Source: Novosphingobium sp. Fuku2-ISO-50 (GTDB taxonomy: Bacteria > Pseudomonadota > Alphaproteobacteria > Sphingomonadales > Sphingomonadaceae). Taken from it: a stretch of 64,000 nucleotides of DNA. Shown here piece by piece: positions 26,652 to 35,032 of this stretch (positions are counted from its first letter, which is position 1; each line of letters opens with the position of its first letter). Where the stretch lies: positions 1 to 64,000 of the forward strand of contig NZ_KQ954302.1 of the NCBI RefSeq assembly GCF_001519055.1, given 5' to 3'. A model generated the notes under the pieces. The model was given only the letters and a program-made list of their open reading frames with translations, was not told the DNA's origin and did not search any database. A program made the translations under genes and the position numbers.

Positions 26652-27679
26652 TCCCGGGGCACGAGCCGATTACCGGCCAGGACAAAGCGCGCCTCGCCCG
26701 CCGCGGCAAGCTGACGCGTACACCAGGCGTGCCCCTCGGCCAGCGCCTCGGCCTGTTCCTGCCACCACGGCCCCGTTCCTCCGCGCGCATAGAACGGCCA
26801 GGAAACGGCAAGGTGGCGGCGCATCGCAGCAATCAGCATGGCGCGGTAATGCCCGATCAGCGCGCCGTGATCCAGTTCCCGATTTTTGCCGTCGACCATC
26901 CCGGCTGCAACCGCCGCCGCAAGAATCCCCCCGCGCACCGCCGTCGCCACGCCATCGCCGCAGATCGGATCGAACGCTACCGCCCCGCTGCCCAGAGTCA
27001 GGCATCCGGGCGCTGTCGGATCATCGAGCATTCTCGGCGCGGTCTCGAACCTGTTCGAGACCGCGCCGGTTGCTGCGAGCGCCGGTGCGACCAAACGGCT
27101 CTCGCGCAAGGCTTGATCGGGCTCGGCACCCACTGTCAAAAGCCAGCCGGTGTCATCGCCCGTCGGAATGCAAAATAGCCAGCCCGCCTCGATCGCTTCG
27201 ACCAGCGCGGCATGGCGATCGGCTTCGGGCCGCAGCACGACCGGGGTCGCCGCCGCTTCGCGCCGACCAAAGCGAAGCAGCGCACTGCCGCAGGGTGCCT
27301 CGGTCGACAGGCTGAAACGCGGGCAGGCCTCGGCCGCATCGGGCCAGGGCAGCGCATCGCCCAATCGGTCAGCCGCAATCACCAGCCCCGTATGGGGCAC
27401 CGCATGAAGGTCTTCGCCGCCCCAGCGCACGATCCGCCGCGTGATCCGATGAGCCCCATCCAGCCCGGCGATCAGCGGGGCATGCCCGACAAAGACATCG
27501 CGCAACAGAGCTTGCGCCTGATCGCCCAGCATGACCAGCGGCGCACGTCCGCGCGAGAATCCCGGCGGCACCATCGGCACCACCGGGATCCCCCCCCCCA
27601 AGAGGCAATGCGCCGCCGTAGCGGCACCGATTCCGCGCCCGACAATGCCAACGCCGCCCGACCGAGCCGGAACTGCCAT
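26639..27679 (-). CDS. qhpG: QhpG-type FAD-dependent monooxygenase (CTQ tryptophan hydroxylation)
   Basis: 346 aa flavoprotein. The N-terminal dinucleotide-binding loop is VGIVGRGIGAATAA (usual GxGxxG/A pattern), and a second FAD contact is likely in AVAFDPICGDGVATAVRGG, comparable to the GD motif of flavin hydroxylases and halogenases. In Paracoccus QhpG dihydroxylates the future CTQ tryptophan of QhpC after thioether cross-linking. The gene starts two bases after the qhpB stop; an overlapping TTG at 27685 is also possible. It could be mistaken for a tryptophan-halogenase-like protein if seen alone; the qhp context makes the hydroxylase role much more likely. Confidence 0.82.
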   Translation of the reverse strand: MAVPARSGGVGIVGRGIGAATAAHCLLGGGIPVVPMVPPGFSRGRAPLVMLGDQAQALLRDVFVGHAPLIAGLDGAHRITRRIVRWGGEDLHAVPHTGLVIAADRLGDALPWPDAAEACPRFSLSTEAPCGSALLRFGRREAAATPVVLRPEADRHAALVEAIEAGWLFCIPTGDDTGWLLTVGAEPDQALRESRLVAPALAATGAVSNRFETAPRMLDDPTAPGCLTLGSGAVAFDPICGDGVATAVRGGILAAAVAAGMVDGKNRELDHGALIGHYRAMLIAAMRRHLAVSWPFYARGGTGPWWQEQAEALAEGHAWCTRQLAAAGEARFVLAGNRLVPRDCAA

Positions 27680-27681
27680 GA

Positions 27682-28806
27682 TCAATGCAGCGCCAGCATC
27701 CCGGCCATGGTCGCGTCGGCGCCCAGATCCCAGGTCTTTTCGTGTTTCAGCGTGCCCGCATCATAGACTTCGATGTCGTAGCTGGCGCCGTAGATATAGA
27801 GCTTGGCGCCATCCTGCGACATGCCGAGCGTATAGCGCGAGCGGCAATGGAATTCCTGCTTGTCGGTCAGCTTCAGGCTGGTGAGATCGAATTTCCAGAA
27901 TTCGCAGCGCTTGCTGCCGGTCAGGCCGTTGGTCGCGGTGGTATAGGCCGTCTTGCCGTCGGGGGTCACTTCGAGCCCCGAGATCTGATTGGTGATCGGC
28001 CCGATCGGCGTAAAGGTAAACTTGCGCGCGGTCAGGTCAAAGCGGCCAAGGCCAAAGATCTTGTTGTGGACATAAGGGTCCGACGCCGTGAACAGCGAAA
28101 CCAGTTCGTTGGGATGCGTCAGTTGCAGCCCTTCGACCCCGCCACCCAGCGCAACGTCTTCATAGCCTGCGGCATCAGCCTTCTGCAGATCGATGCGGTC
28201 AACCACTTTCAGGCTGGCCGTATCGATCACCAGAACCTTGCTCTTGAACATATAGAGCGTCTTGCCGTCGGGCGAGAGCATCAGCGAGGCGCGAAAGCCG
28301 CCTGGCAGCGCATCGTCCTGCGCGTCCATATCGACCGTGCGGACGATCTTTTTCTGCGCCAGATCGATCACCGCATATTGCTGTTTCGACACGGTATAGC
28401 GGTCGTTCAGCTTGTCGAAGCGGATCAGCACCGTGTAGAAATAGCGCCCGCTCGGATCGGGCACGCCGCCCATGAAGCGATAGCGCACTGTCGGGGTGTT
28501 GAGACTGAACTGGTTGAGGATCTTGCGCGTATCGGCATCGAGCACGACGATGCCGCTGGTGGTGATCGTGGTGGCATAGATCTTCTTGTGATCATCGCTC
28601 AGCCGCAGCGAAACCGGCAGGCCGGCATCGAGCTTGACCTTGTCCTTGACCGCGCCGCTGGTGTCATCGACCGTGAACAGCTTGTCGGGATACGTGCCGA
28701 GCAGCAAGGTCCCGGCGTGAGCCGCGCCCGACGCGAGCGCCAGCGGAACGGCGATCAGCGCCGAGAGCGTATGAATGGATTTCAACAGGCGCGATCGCAA
28801 CTGCAT
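27682..28806 (-). CDS. qhpB: Quinohemoprotein amine dehydrogenase beta subunit
   Basis: 374 aa. A signal peptide (AVPLALASGAAHA) is followed by a seven-bladed beta-propeller of YVTN-like repeats (LLLGTYPDKLFTVDDTSG, VVLDADTRKILNQF, LVIDTASLKVVDRI and others). In the periplasmic alpha-beta-gamma enzyme the propeller packs beside the diheme alpha subunit and encloses the quinone-bearing gamma subunit. Length and repeat style match known QhpB. It is separated from qhpC by 47 bp, the largest gap in the operon, consistent with extra RBS space for this subunit. Confidence 0.92.
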   Translation of the reverse strand: MQLRSRLLKSIHTLSALIAVPLALASGAAHAGTLLLGTYPDKLFTVDDTSGAVKDKVKLDAGLPVSLRLSDDHKKIYATTITTSGIVVLDADTRKILNQFSLNTPTVRYRFMGGVPDPSGRYFYTVLIRFDKLNDRYTVSKQQYAVIDLAQKKIVRTVDMDAQDDALPGGFRASLMLSPDGKTLYMFKSKVLVIDTASLKVVDRIDLQKADAAGYEDVALGGGVEGLQLTHPNELVSLFTASDPYVHNKIFGLGRFDLTARKFTFTPIGPITNQISGLEVTPDGKTAYTTATNGLTGSKRCEFWKFDLTSLKLTDKQEFHCRSRYTLGMSQDGAKLYIYGASYDIEVYDAGTLKHEKTWDLGADATMAGMLALH

Positions 28807-28853
28807 GACATGCCCCCCGAGGAGAAACGAGAAAATTCAGGGAAAATAGGTTC

Positions 28854-29198
28854 TTAGGGGAAAACAATGTCCAGATTGCGCCAGTCCTTGGTGGCTGCGG
28901 CGCAATTGCTGGCCCAGTCGGGCGAGTAATTGACATGGTCGGCCACCTGCACCGGCCAGAAGCAGGTGACATAGCAGTCATAGATGTCCCGTTCGACCGG
29001 CTGGCACAGCCCGGCCGTGCCGCCCGTGGCATCGACTTCCCAGCCCGGCGAGAACGACAGCGAACAGCCGAGCGGCACGTGCGGACGCGGCGCCTGCTGC
29101 AGCGCGACGACGTCCTCTTCCAACGCGGCATTATCCTGCGCGGCAAGATCGGCCTCGATCCGGCGCGCCTTGGCGTTCAATGGCTTCAGGTGCTTCAT
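28854..29198 (-). CDS. qhpC: Quinohemoprotein amine dehydrogenase gamma subunit (CTQ peptide)
   Basis: 114 aa: a 38-residue or so N-terminal leader, then the cofactor core. Known cross-links in Paracoccus (mature numbering) are Cys7-Glu16, Cys27-Asp33, Cys41-Asp49 and Cys37-Trp43 (CTQ). Here the residues at identical spacing are Cys45/Glu54, Cys65/Asp71, Cys79/Asp87 and Cys75/Trp81, all present. Asp71 corresponds to the catalytic base Asp33. QhpD makes the three thioethers, QhpG oxidises the Trp, and QhpE removes the leader. The leader is rich in Glu/Asp/Ala/Leu and likely helical, as expected for recognition by a radical-SAM enzyme. The ATG overlaps the qhpD stop in ATGA. Confidence 0.96.
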   Translation of the reverse strand: MKHLKPLNAKARRIEADLAAQDNAALEEDVVALQQAPRPHVPLGCSLSFSPGWEVDATGGTAGLCQPVERDIYDCYVTCFWPVQVADHVNYSPDWASNCAAATKDWRNLDIVFP

Positions 29199-30652
29199 GA
29201 CAAGCCCTTTCGGTCGGCAAAGCGGTCAAGGAAATCAGGATTGCGAACGGCAAGCGTGCCATAAATGTCGAGCACGCGATCGGTCCATTCGCGGATCCAG
29301 TCGCAATAGTGCAGGTTCGCATGGCCGGTATCGCCATAACGGACAAAGGCCTCGTGATGGCAGCCCCCGGCACACAGCGGGCGCGCCCAGCAAGACGTGC
29401 ATTCATACTTCGCGCCGACATGGCCGCTAGTCAGGAAATCGGCGCGCTTGTCCTGATCGAGCCCGCTGTCGACATGGCCGAGGACATGCTCGTCGGCATC
29501 GGTAAAGCGGTGGCACGGCGAAAGGTCGCCCGACGGGCTGACTCCCAAAAGGCCCAGTCCCGCGCCGCACGGATGCGATTTGTTGGTGCCCGAAACCAGC
29601 TCGCTCAGCGTTTCCGAGACATTGGAAAAGCCGTGCATCTGCCCGCGCAAGGCATATTCCAGCCATTCGTCGGCCAGCGCGTGAAACCCGGCGAGCACCG
29701 CGCCCATCGAATCGCCATTGAGCCCGAAATCATGCCCGTCGTCCGTCGTCGTCACCGGGGCAAAGCCGATTTCGTGAAAGCCGATCTCGTGCTTGAGATG
29801 ATGATAGATGCGCACGACATCGGTCACCCCGGCGCTCAGCGTCACACGCGCCGTAATCGCGCGCGTCGTGTGACGGGCGATCAATGCCTTGAGGCGCGGC
29901 AGGATCACATCGTAGCTGCCCTTGCCGCTTTTGTAGACGCGGCGGGCATCCTGCATGTCCTGCGGCCCGTCGATCGACACCGTCACGCCGACGGCATGTT
30001 CGCTCAGGAAATCGATGATCGGATCGGTCAGCAGCGTGGCATTGGTCGTCAGGCTATAAGTCACGCGCCGCCCGGTTTCCGCCGCGCGCGCATCGGCATA
30101 GCCGACGACATCCTTCAGCAGGCGGAAATTCATCAGCGTTTCACCGCCGAAAAACGTCACATGCACCGCCTCGCGCCCCTTGGCGCTTTCGAGCAGGAAA
30201 TCGACTGCGGCGCGCGCGGTTTCCGGCGTCATGTACTTGGGCTTGCCGGTCTGGGTCGAAATCTTGTCGGCCCCGAATTCATAGCAGTAGGTGCAGGCCA
30301 GATTGCACTGGTTGGTGACATTGAGCACCAGCGCCTGAAGCGGGTAATCGGCCGGCGGCGCATCGACTTTCGGCCCCGGCGTGACCACGTTTTCCGCCTC
30401 GATCAGCCGTACCAGCCGCAATTCGCGCAGCAGGCCCTCGGCATCGGCCGCAGTCATCCCGTCCTCGACCAGCGCGGCAACGAGATCGCCATGCGCGACG
30501 ATTCCTGCGGACAGCCGCGCCAGAATCCCCGCCGTCGCCTCGTCAAAGGCAAAAATCGCCCCCGCCGACGGCAGATAGACGAATTCCGCCCCCGCCGCGG
30601 CAAAGCGATGCATTTCCCCCGCGCGATAGCGGTGCGCCAGAGGGGCGCTCAC
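29195..30652 (-). CDS. qhpD: Radical SAM/SPASM maturase QhpD
   Basis: 485 aa. The radical-SAM cluster motif is CNLACTYC (Cys116, Cys120, Cys123), followed by the glycine-rich FFGGETLMNF that binds S-adenosylmethionine. The C-terminal SPASM part carries further Cys residues (PCGAGLG, LSPCHRF, CTSCWARPLCAGGC, HYCDW) for auxiliary 4Fe-4S clusters. The N-terminal 90 residues are a PqqD/RRE-like peptide-binding domain by position. In Paracoccus QhpD forms the intrapeptidyl Cys-to-Asp/Glu thioethers on QhpC in the cytosol. Four-base overlaps with qhpA and qhpC place it in the centre of the operon. Confidence 0.95.
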   Translation of the reverse strand: MSAPLAHRYRAGEMHRFAAAGAEFVYLPSAGAIFAFDEATAGILARLSAGIVAHGDLVAALVEDGMTAADAEGLLRELRLVRLIEAENVVTPGPKVDAPPADYPLQALVLNVTNQCNLACTYCYEFGADKISTQTGKPKYMTPETARAAVDFLLESAKGREAVHVTFFGGETLMNFRLLKDVVGYADARAAETGRRVTYSLTTNATLLTDPIIDFLSEHAVGVTVSIDGPQDMQDARRVYKSGKGSYDVILPRLKALIARHTTRAITARVTLSAGVTDVVRIYHHLKHEIGFHEIGFAPVTTTDDGHDFGLNGDSMGAVLAGFHALADEWLEYALRGQMHGFSNVSETLSELVSGTNKSHPCGAGLGLLGVSPSGDLSPCHRFTDADEHVLGHVDSGLDQDKRADFLTSGHVGAKYECTSCWARPLCAGGCHHEAFVRYGDTGHANLHYCDWIREWTDRVLDIYGTLAVRNPDFLDRFADRKGLS

Positions 30653-32481
30653 TGCGCCACCTCCGGCTGATCGATCCGTTTGAACGAGGGCACCGTGACG
30701 ACGAGATAGGCTTTGCCGACCAGCGGCTGACCATGGGCATCGCGCGCGGACTTTGCCGTCGCCACCACCCAGACATTGCCATAATTGTTGCGGTTGCCCG
30801 AACGCTGCGGATTGGGACCGTCGAGATTGGGGGTAAAGAATCCGGCCTTGCTGATCTTGCCGACGAAATCGATGTCGTCGTCGAACCAGGTGGCACGGAA
30901 TTCCTCAAGGCTGAAATCGGCATCGACCACGCCGACTTTCACATCGTCGGCAGTATAAGGCTTGCCGTCGGGGCCGGCATCGTAGCCCCAGGCTTCGAAC
31001 TGGCCATAACCCGCCGGATGCGCCGCCCCGCCAAGCCGGGCGAGCGCCGTTTCGGGCGCGACCTTGATATAGGCGATGCGGTGCCACACCGGCAGCGCCG
31101 CGCTCAGCACCGCCGACCCCACCGTCACATCGTGCAGACCCGCCGCCACGCCCGCATCGGCATCGACGCTGACCACCACTTCGCCGGGCGAGGCCGAAAC
31201 GATCTTCGTCACCGCCAGGCCATGGCCAAGGTCGATGTCACGCGCGGTCAGCCCGGCAGGGAACGCATCGCCCAGGATCGTGAGCGTCTGCCCCTTGACC
31301 CCGGCCTGAATCCCGCCGGGCGAAATGGCGCCGATGACCGGCGCGCCATCGGCCCGCGTCAGTGTCACGTCAAAGCCGAATTCCTGATATTCGCCCCAGA
31401 ACCAGCGCCCCGCCGCGCTCTTGCGATCGGGCGTAAACAGCATGACTTCGCGCAGCGGTTGATCGAACGAATCCGGGGCCGGTTTGCCCGCGATGCCGGT
31501 CTGTGCCTTGCCGCGCCAGGAATAGCCGCCGTAGACCACGCCGCCGCCATTTGTTGTGATCACAGGGCCGCCGGAAAGCGGTGCCAGCGTGGTGCGCGTG
31601 GCAAAGGCTTCCCCCGTCGCACCGGGCGAAACCTCCATCGTTCCGAAAAACGAACCCTTGCCCGGCAGGCTGGCCGAAACCAGCCATTTGCCCGCCAGAT
31701 GCGGGCTCTGTTCGCGTTGGCTCCATGCGGCCCATTCGGGCGAATGCAGCGGCGCGACTTTGCGCAAATAGGCCAGCGCGACTTCGCCGGACGTCAACGG
31801 GATTGCGCCGGGCTTGGCCGCCACAGGCTTGACCTGGCCAAACACATCGCCGGGCTCGTCGGTCGCCGGGCGACGGTACTGCGCATCGGCCTGCGAATAG
31901 AGCGCGACGTGGAAATCCTGCAGCAATTTCCATTCGTGCGCCGAGCGGCGCCATGACAGCGGCTGGGCAAAGGCGTGGCACGCGGCGCAAGCGGTGCGCA
32001 GCGATTCGCTGGGGATATTGGTTTCGTCGATCATCCGCTTTTCGGCGAAATAGGCGACGGGTTTGGCCTCTTCCGGAGCAAGCCCGTGGCTCGACCCGAG
32101 GTAATGGACGATATGCCGCGCCTCTTCGGGCGTGACCGCGGCGCCGTTCAGCCGAACCATGCGCTTGATCGCCTGATCCCAGCCTTCGGGCGTCGTGCGC
32201 ACCCAGGAAATCCGCGACAGATTGCCTTTCGCATCGGCGGTGTGGCAGGCGCCGCACTTTTCCCTGGTCAGCGAGTCGGTGACCGGAATGCCTTCTTCGG
32301 TCTCTGCCGCAGCAGAAGGCGCGCCGCCGCCCGAAACGGCCTGCCCGGCAACCGCGCTCGCGGTGACCAGCGCCGCCGAAGCCAGCAACAGCCTGGCCCC
32401 GCGCGGCATCCTGCGCCCGCCGACCGCCCAGGCAGGGGCTTGAGACGTTTCGGTTTCATGTTCCGCAACAGGGCCCATCAT
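30649..32481 (-). CDS. qhpA: Quinohemoprotein amine dehydrogenase alpha subunit (diheme)
   Basis: 610 aa from the chosen start. It contains two c-type heme sites, CGACH (Cys76, Cys79, His80) and CAACH (Cys165, Cys168, His169), in the N-terminal diheme domain, followed by beta-rich Ig-like domains (from about 270), the known QhpA plan. It passes electrons from the CTQ cofactor of the gamma subunit to a periplasmic acceptor. A hydrophobic export segment (LLLASAALVTASAVAG) lies at about 31-46. The start is uncertain: tandem ATGs at 32481/32478 follow an AAGGGG, while the Met at 32409 would give a shorter signal peptide; the longest frame (from 32691) lacks family support. First gene of qhpADCBGFE. 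Confidence 0.93.
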   Translation of the reverse strand: MMGPVAEHETETSQAPAWAVGGRRMPRGARLLLASAALVTASAVAGQAVSGGGAPSAAAETEEGIPVTDSLTREKCGACHTADAKGNLSRISWVRTTPEGWDQAIKRMVRLNGAAVTPEEARHIVHYLGSSHGLAPEEAKPVAYFAEKRMIDETNIPSESLRTACAACHAFAQPLSWRRSAHEWKLLQDFHVALYSQADAQYRRPATDEPGDVFGQVKPVAAKPGAIPLTSGEVALAYLRKVAPLHSPEWAAWSQREQSPHLAGKWLVSASLPGKGSFFGTMEVSPGATGEAFATRTTLAPLSGGPVITTNGGGVVYGGYSWRGKAQTGIAGKPAPDSFDQPLREVMLFTPDRKSAAGRWFWGEYQEFGFDVTLTRADGAPVIGAISPGGIQAGVKGQTLTILGDAFPAGLTARDIDLGHGLAVTKIVSASPGEVVVSVDADAGVAAGLHDVTVGSAVLSAALPVWHRIAYIKVAPETALARLGGAAHPAGYGQFEAWGYDAGPDGKPYTADDVKVGVVDADFSLEEFRATWFDDDIDFVGKISKAGFFTPNLDGPNPQRSGNRNNYGNVWVVATAKSARDAHGQPLVGKAYLVVTVPSFKRIDQPEVAQ

Positions 32482-32792
32482 GCCAGTCTTGTCCCCTTGC
32501 CAATGGAATGAACGTTCCGGTTTGCGCACACGGCCCATTGCACCGCGCCCGCGACCAAAATCGCCGGAGCGGCACCGCACGACCTGCGGCCACAACACTG
32601 ATTCGCTTGATTGAACTTGCCAAAACTGAACAGGTGTCCAGAGTTTGGTCAAACGCTTTATTGCGACGCACCCGAACAAAGGAGATCGCACACGCTAAAA
32701 GCGCCGTTGCCTGACTTTGCGCTGGCAACGAACCGTCATTTGACGCACATTTCGCGACAAGCGAGCGGCGGGCGGGGCGCGCGGCACACTCT
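32482..32792. promoter_or_regulatory. Divergent control region, qhp operon versus tetR
   Basis: About 310 bp upstream of qhpA and tetR with lower GC than its surroundings. It must hold the qhp promoter on the minus strand. A near-palindrome TTTGGTCAAA is seen at about 32644-32653. Clear -35/-10 pairs could not be fixed by eye. Short open frames here are not supported. Confidence 0.45.
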
Positions 32793-32852
32793 CGACCGAC
32801 CAAGGCCCGACCGACCAAGGCCCGACCAGTCAAGGCCCGACCGGCTTAAGGA
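32793..32852. repeat. 15-bp tandem repeat array before tetR
   Basis: Two exact units CGACCGACCAAGGCC (32793-32807 and 32808-32822), a third with two changes (CGACCAGTCAAGGCC, 32823-32837) and a degenerate fourth (CGACCGGCTTAAGGA). The last unit supplies the AAGGA that can act as ribosome-binding site of the TetR gene starting at 32859. Fifteen-bp periodicity could give repeated regulator contacts or simply be slippage; function is unknown. Confidence 0.8.
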
Positions 32853-32858
32853 TCAAAC

Positions 32859-33632
32859 TTGAAAACGCAGGCATTCGAACACGGTTCCGACGATGACGCG
32901 GGCGATGCCCCCTCCGGCTACGTCGTGAAATCCGGCGAAGCCGTGGAAATACAGGCACAGGCGGCACCGCCCCCACCCGACGCGCCCGCGCAGGCCGGTC
33001 GGCCAGGAACCTATGTGCGCGGCACCGAGACGGTCGACGCAATTTTGAAAGCGGCTTTGCGCGTCCTGATCAACGAAGGCGCCGGGGCCTTTACCATTCG
33101 CCGGATCGCCGCCGAATGCGGGATGAAAGTCGGCAATGTCAGCTATCATTTCCCGCGCAAGGAACTGCTGATCCAGGTCCTGCTCGACGATCTTTTCGAA
33201 AGCTATGACAAATTGCTCGACGACCAGGTCCGCCAGCCCGACCTGAGCACGCAGGACCGCCTGCGACTGGTCATCGAGATATGCCTGGAAGACATTGCCC
33301 GGATGCGCACGACACGCCTGTTCACCGAACTGTGGGCTCTGGCCAATCACAATCCGTTCATTGCCGACAGGGTGCGCGCCTTTTATCAGCGCGTACACGA
33401 TGTGATTGCCGAATATGTCGCCGCGCTCAATCCTGCGCTGCCTGCCGACGACGTCCGCACCGTGGCGATCTTCATCAGCGCCTCGATGGAAGGAACGACA
33501 CCTTTTGCGGGCCATCTCAAACCGTGGGCCGACCGCATGCCGGCGCTCATCCGCATTGCCACGAGCCATCTCGTCCGCCTGGCCCAGACGATCACCTCCG
33601 AAGAGGTCCATGGCCTTTCGGGCACTATGTGA
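32859..33632 (+). CDS. TetR family transcriptional regulator
   Basis: 257 aa. An unusual 45-residue Pro/Ala/Gln-rich N-terminal extension precedes a standard TetR DNA-binding domain (AILKAALRVLINEGAGAF, helix-turn-helix IRRIAAECGMKVGNVSYHF). The rest is a helical ligand domain of a type seen in TetR proteins of sphingomonads. It sits between the divergent qhp and aau operons and is the only regulator in this amine region; the AraC-type QhpR that goes with qhp genes in Paracoccus is absent. Control of one or both operons by an amine or aldehyde ligand is inferred. The start is supported by AAGGA within the preceding repeat array. Confidence 0.9.
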   Translation: MKTQAFEHGSDDDAGDAPSGYVVKSGEAVEIQAQAAPPPPDAPAQAGRPGTYVRGTETVDAILKAALRVLINEGAGAFTIRRIAAECGMKVGNVSYHFPRKELLIQVLLDDLFESYDKLLDDQVRQPDLSTQDRLRLVIEICLEDIARMRTTRLFTELWALANHNPFIADRVRAFYQRVHDVIAEYVAALNPALPADDVRTVAIFISASMEGTTPFAGHLKPWADRMPALIRIATSHLVRLAQTITSEEVHGLSGTM

Positions 33633-33693
33633 ACAACAAAGGCACCTTGCCTCGCCAAATGTGGCTTGACTAAAATAGGACATCCGTCAAACG

Positions 33694-33705
33694 TTGTGAT
33701 CACAA
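33694..33705. promoter_or_regulatory. TTGTGATCACAA palindrome upstream of aauB
   Basis: A perfect 12-bp palindrome 67 bp before the aauB start codon, just downstream of a TTGACT hexamer (33666-33671) that could be a -35 element. Its 10-bp core recurs at 49746 and 31555 in this window. Operator function is inferred. Confidence 0.5.
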
Positions 33706-33772
33706 TCCTGGGCCTTGCGGCCCGCCACCGACGCATGCCGACGTCACCCGCGTCCATAGGGGGCAAACAACG

Positions 33773-34984
33773 ATGAAGTCCGCCGCGCAGAATTTCCGGC
33801 TTTCCGCCGCACTCCGTTTCGCCGCCGCCACCGCGCTTGGCGCGGTCGCACTTGTTTCGGCCTCGGCCCATGCCGGCACGGTCTCGACCGAACCGGAAGA
33901 ATCGACTGTCAATTCGATTCCCGCCCCCAAGCCGAGCTGGTTCTTTGTCCAGCGCGGCTTTGTCCTGCCCGGCACCGCGATCTATGACAGCGCCACCGGC
34001 AAGTACGTGGCACAGATCGAAACCGCGACTTTGGGCGATCTGGCGATCGACCCGAACGGCAAGTATTACTATTCGGCCGAAACGCACTGGACCCGCCGCA
34101 TTCACGGCACGCGTCAGGACTACATTTCGGTCTATGACAGCACCACCCTGAAATTCGAAGGTGACATCGACATTCCGGGGCGCATTCTGGTCGGCGGACG
34201 CGAACACAACTTCATCGTCAGCGATGACGGCAAGACCGGCTATATCTACAATTTCAGCCCGGTCTCGTCGGTCAACATCGTCGACTTTGCCAAGCGCAAG
34301 TTCGTCAAGAGCTTCGAACTGCCCGGTTGCGCCGATCTCATTCTCAACCCCGGCGTCGGCCTTGCCGCGCTGTGCTCCGACGGTTCGCTCGCGGCGATCG
34401 ACCTGACCGGCGGCAAAGTCGACATCACGCGCACCGATCCGTTCTTCAGCGCGACGACCGACCCGATTTTCGACAACGTGCAATATGACAAGGCCAAAGG
34501 TCAGGTCGTGATGATGAGCTATACCGGGCTCGTCTATACGGCCAAGCTGGGCGCCAAGCCGACTGTCGGCGCGCCGTTCTCGCTCCAGGAAGCAGCCGGT
34601 CTGCGCAAGGCCGAAGCCAAGCCGCTCGATCTCAACTGGTATCCCGGCGGCGGTCAGCCTACCGCGCTGCACCGCGCTTCAGGCCATCTCTTCGTGCTGA
34701 TGCATGCCGGCGAATACTGGACGCACAAGGACGGCGCGAGCGAGATCTGGGACGTCGATCTGGCCGCGCGCAAAGTGGTCAAGCGGATCGCGGTCGAAGG
34801 TCATCCCACGGTGCTGAATGTCACGCAGGAAGCGTCGCCGAAGCTGATCGTCGTCGCTGAAGGCGAAGGCCAGGGCGCCGGCTCGGGCTTTGCTGGCACC
34901 GCGCAAGTGATCGATCCCGCCACCGGCGAAATCAAGCACAGCATCAAGGACGCCGGATCGGGTCTGGTTCAGCTCGCCAACTAA
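33773..34984 (+). CDS. aauB: Aromatic/methylamine dehydrogenase large subunit
   Basis: 403 aa. Signal peptide ending SASAHA, then a seven-bladed propeller with family marks such as AIYDSATGKYVAQIETATLGDLAIDP (shown in part), HWTRRIHGTRQDYI and LPGCADLILNPG. It is the heavy subunit of a TTQ-dependent amine dehydrogenase, a periplasmic heterotetramer that oxidises primary amines to aldehydes and ammonia. Gene order B-E-D-A without mauF/G/L/M/N matches the aromatic amine dehydrogenase (aau) cluster of Alcaligenes faecalis better than mau clusters, so aau names are used; the methylamine type cannot be fully excluded from this subunit. First gene of the plus-strand operon. Confidence 0.9.
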   Translation: MKSAAQNFRLSAALRFAAATALGAVALVSASAHAGTVSTEPEESTVNSIPAPKPSWFFVQRGFVLPGTAIYDSATGKYVAQIETATLGDLAIDPNGKYYYSAETHWTRRIHGTRQDYISVYDSTTLKFEGDIDIPGRILVGGREHNFIVSDDGKTGYIYNFSPVSSVNIVDFAKRKFVKSFELPGCADLILNPGVGLAALCSDGSLAAIDLTGGKVDITRTDPFFSATTDPIFDNVQYDKAKGQVVMMSYTGLVYTAKLGAKPTVGAPFSLQEAAGLRKAEAKPLDLNWYPGGGQPTALHRASGHLFVLMHAGEYWTHKDGASEIWDVDLAARKVVKRIAVEGHPTVLNVTQEASPKLIVVAEGEGQGAGSGFAGTAQVIDPATGEIKHSIKDAGSGLVQLAN

Positions 34985-35032
34985 GCCGCAACGCCCAACT
35001 AACCGCTACGCAGCGAAGGCAGTAAAATAGTC

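Noticed and set aside
26639..27685. Tryptophan halogenase
   Set aside because: The flavin-binding plan is shared, but the gene lies inside an otherwise complete qhp operon at the expected place of QhpG, so hydroxylation of QhpC is more likely.
31555..31564. Operator inside qhpA
   Set aside because: The TGTGATCACA copy here is within coding sequence about 900 bp from the start codon; not annotated as a site, only mentioned for its recurrence.
32793..32852. CRISPR-like array
   Set aside because: The 15-bp units are directly adjacent with no spacers and the last unit is degenerate, so this is a simple tandem repeat.
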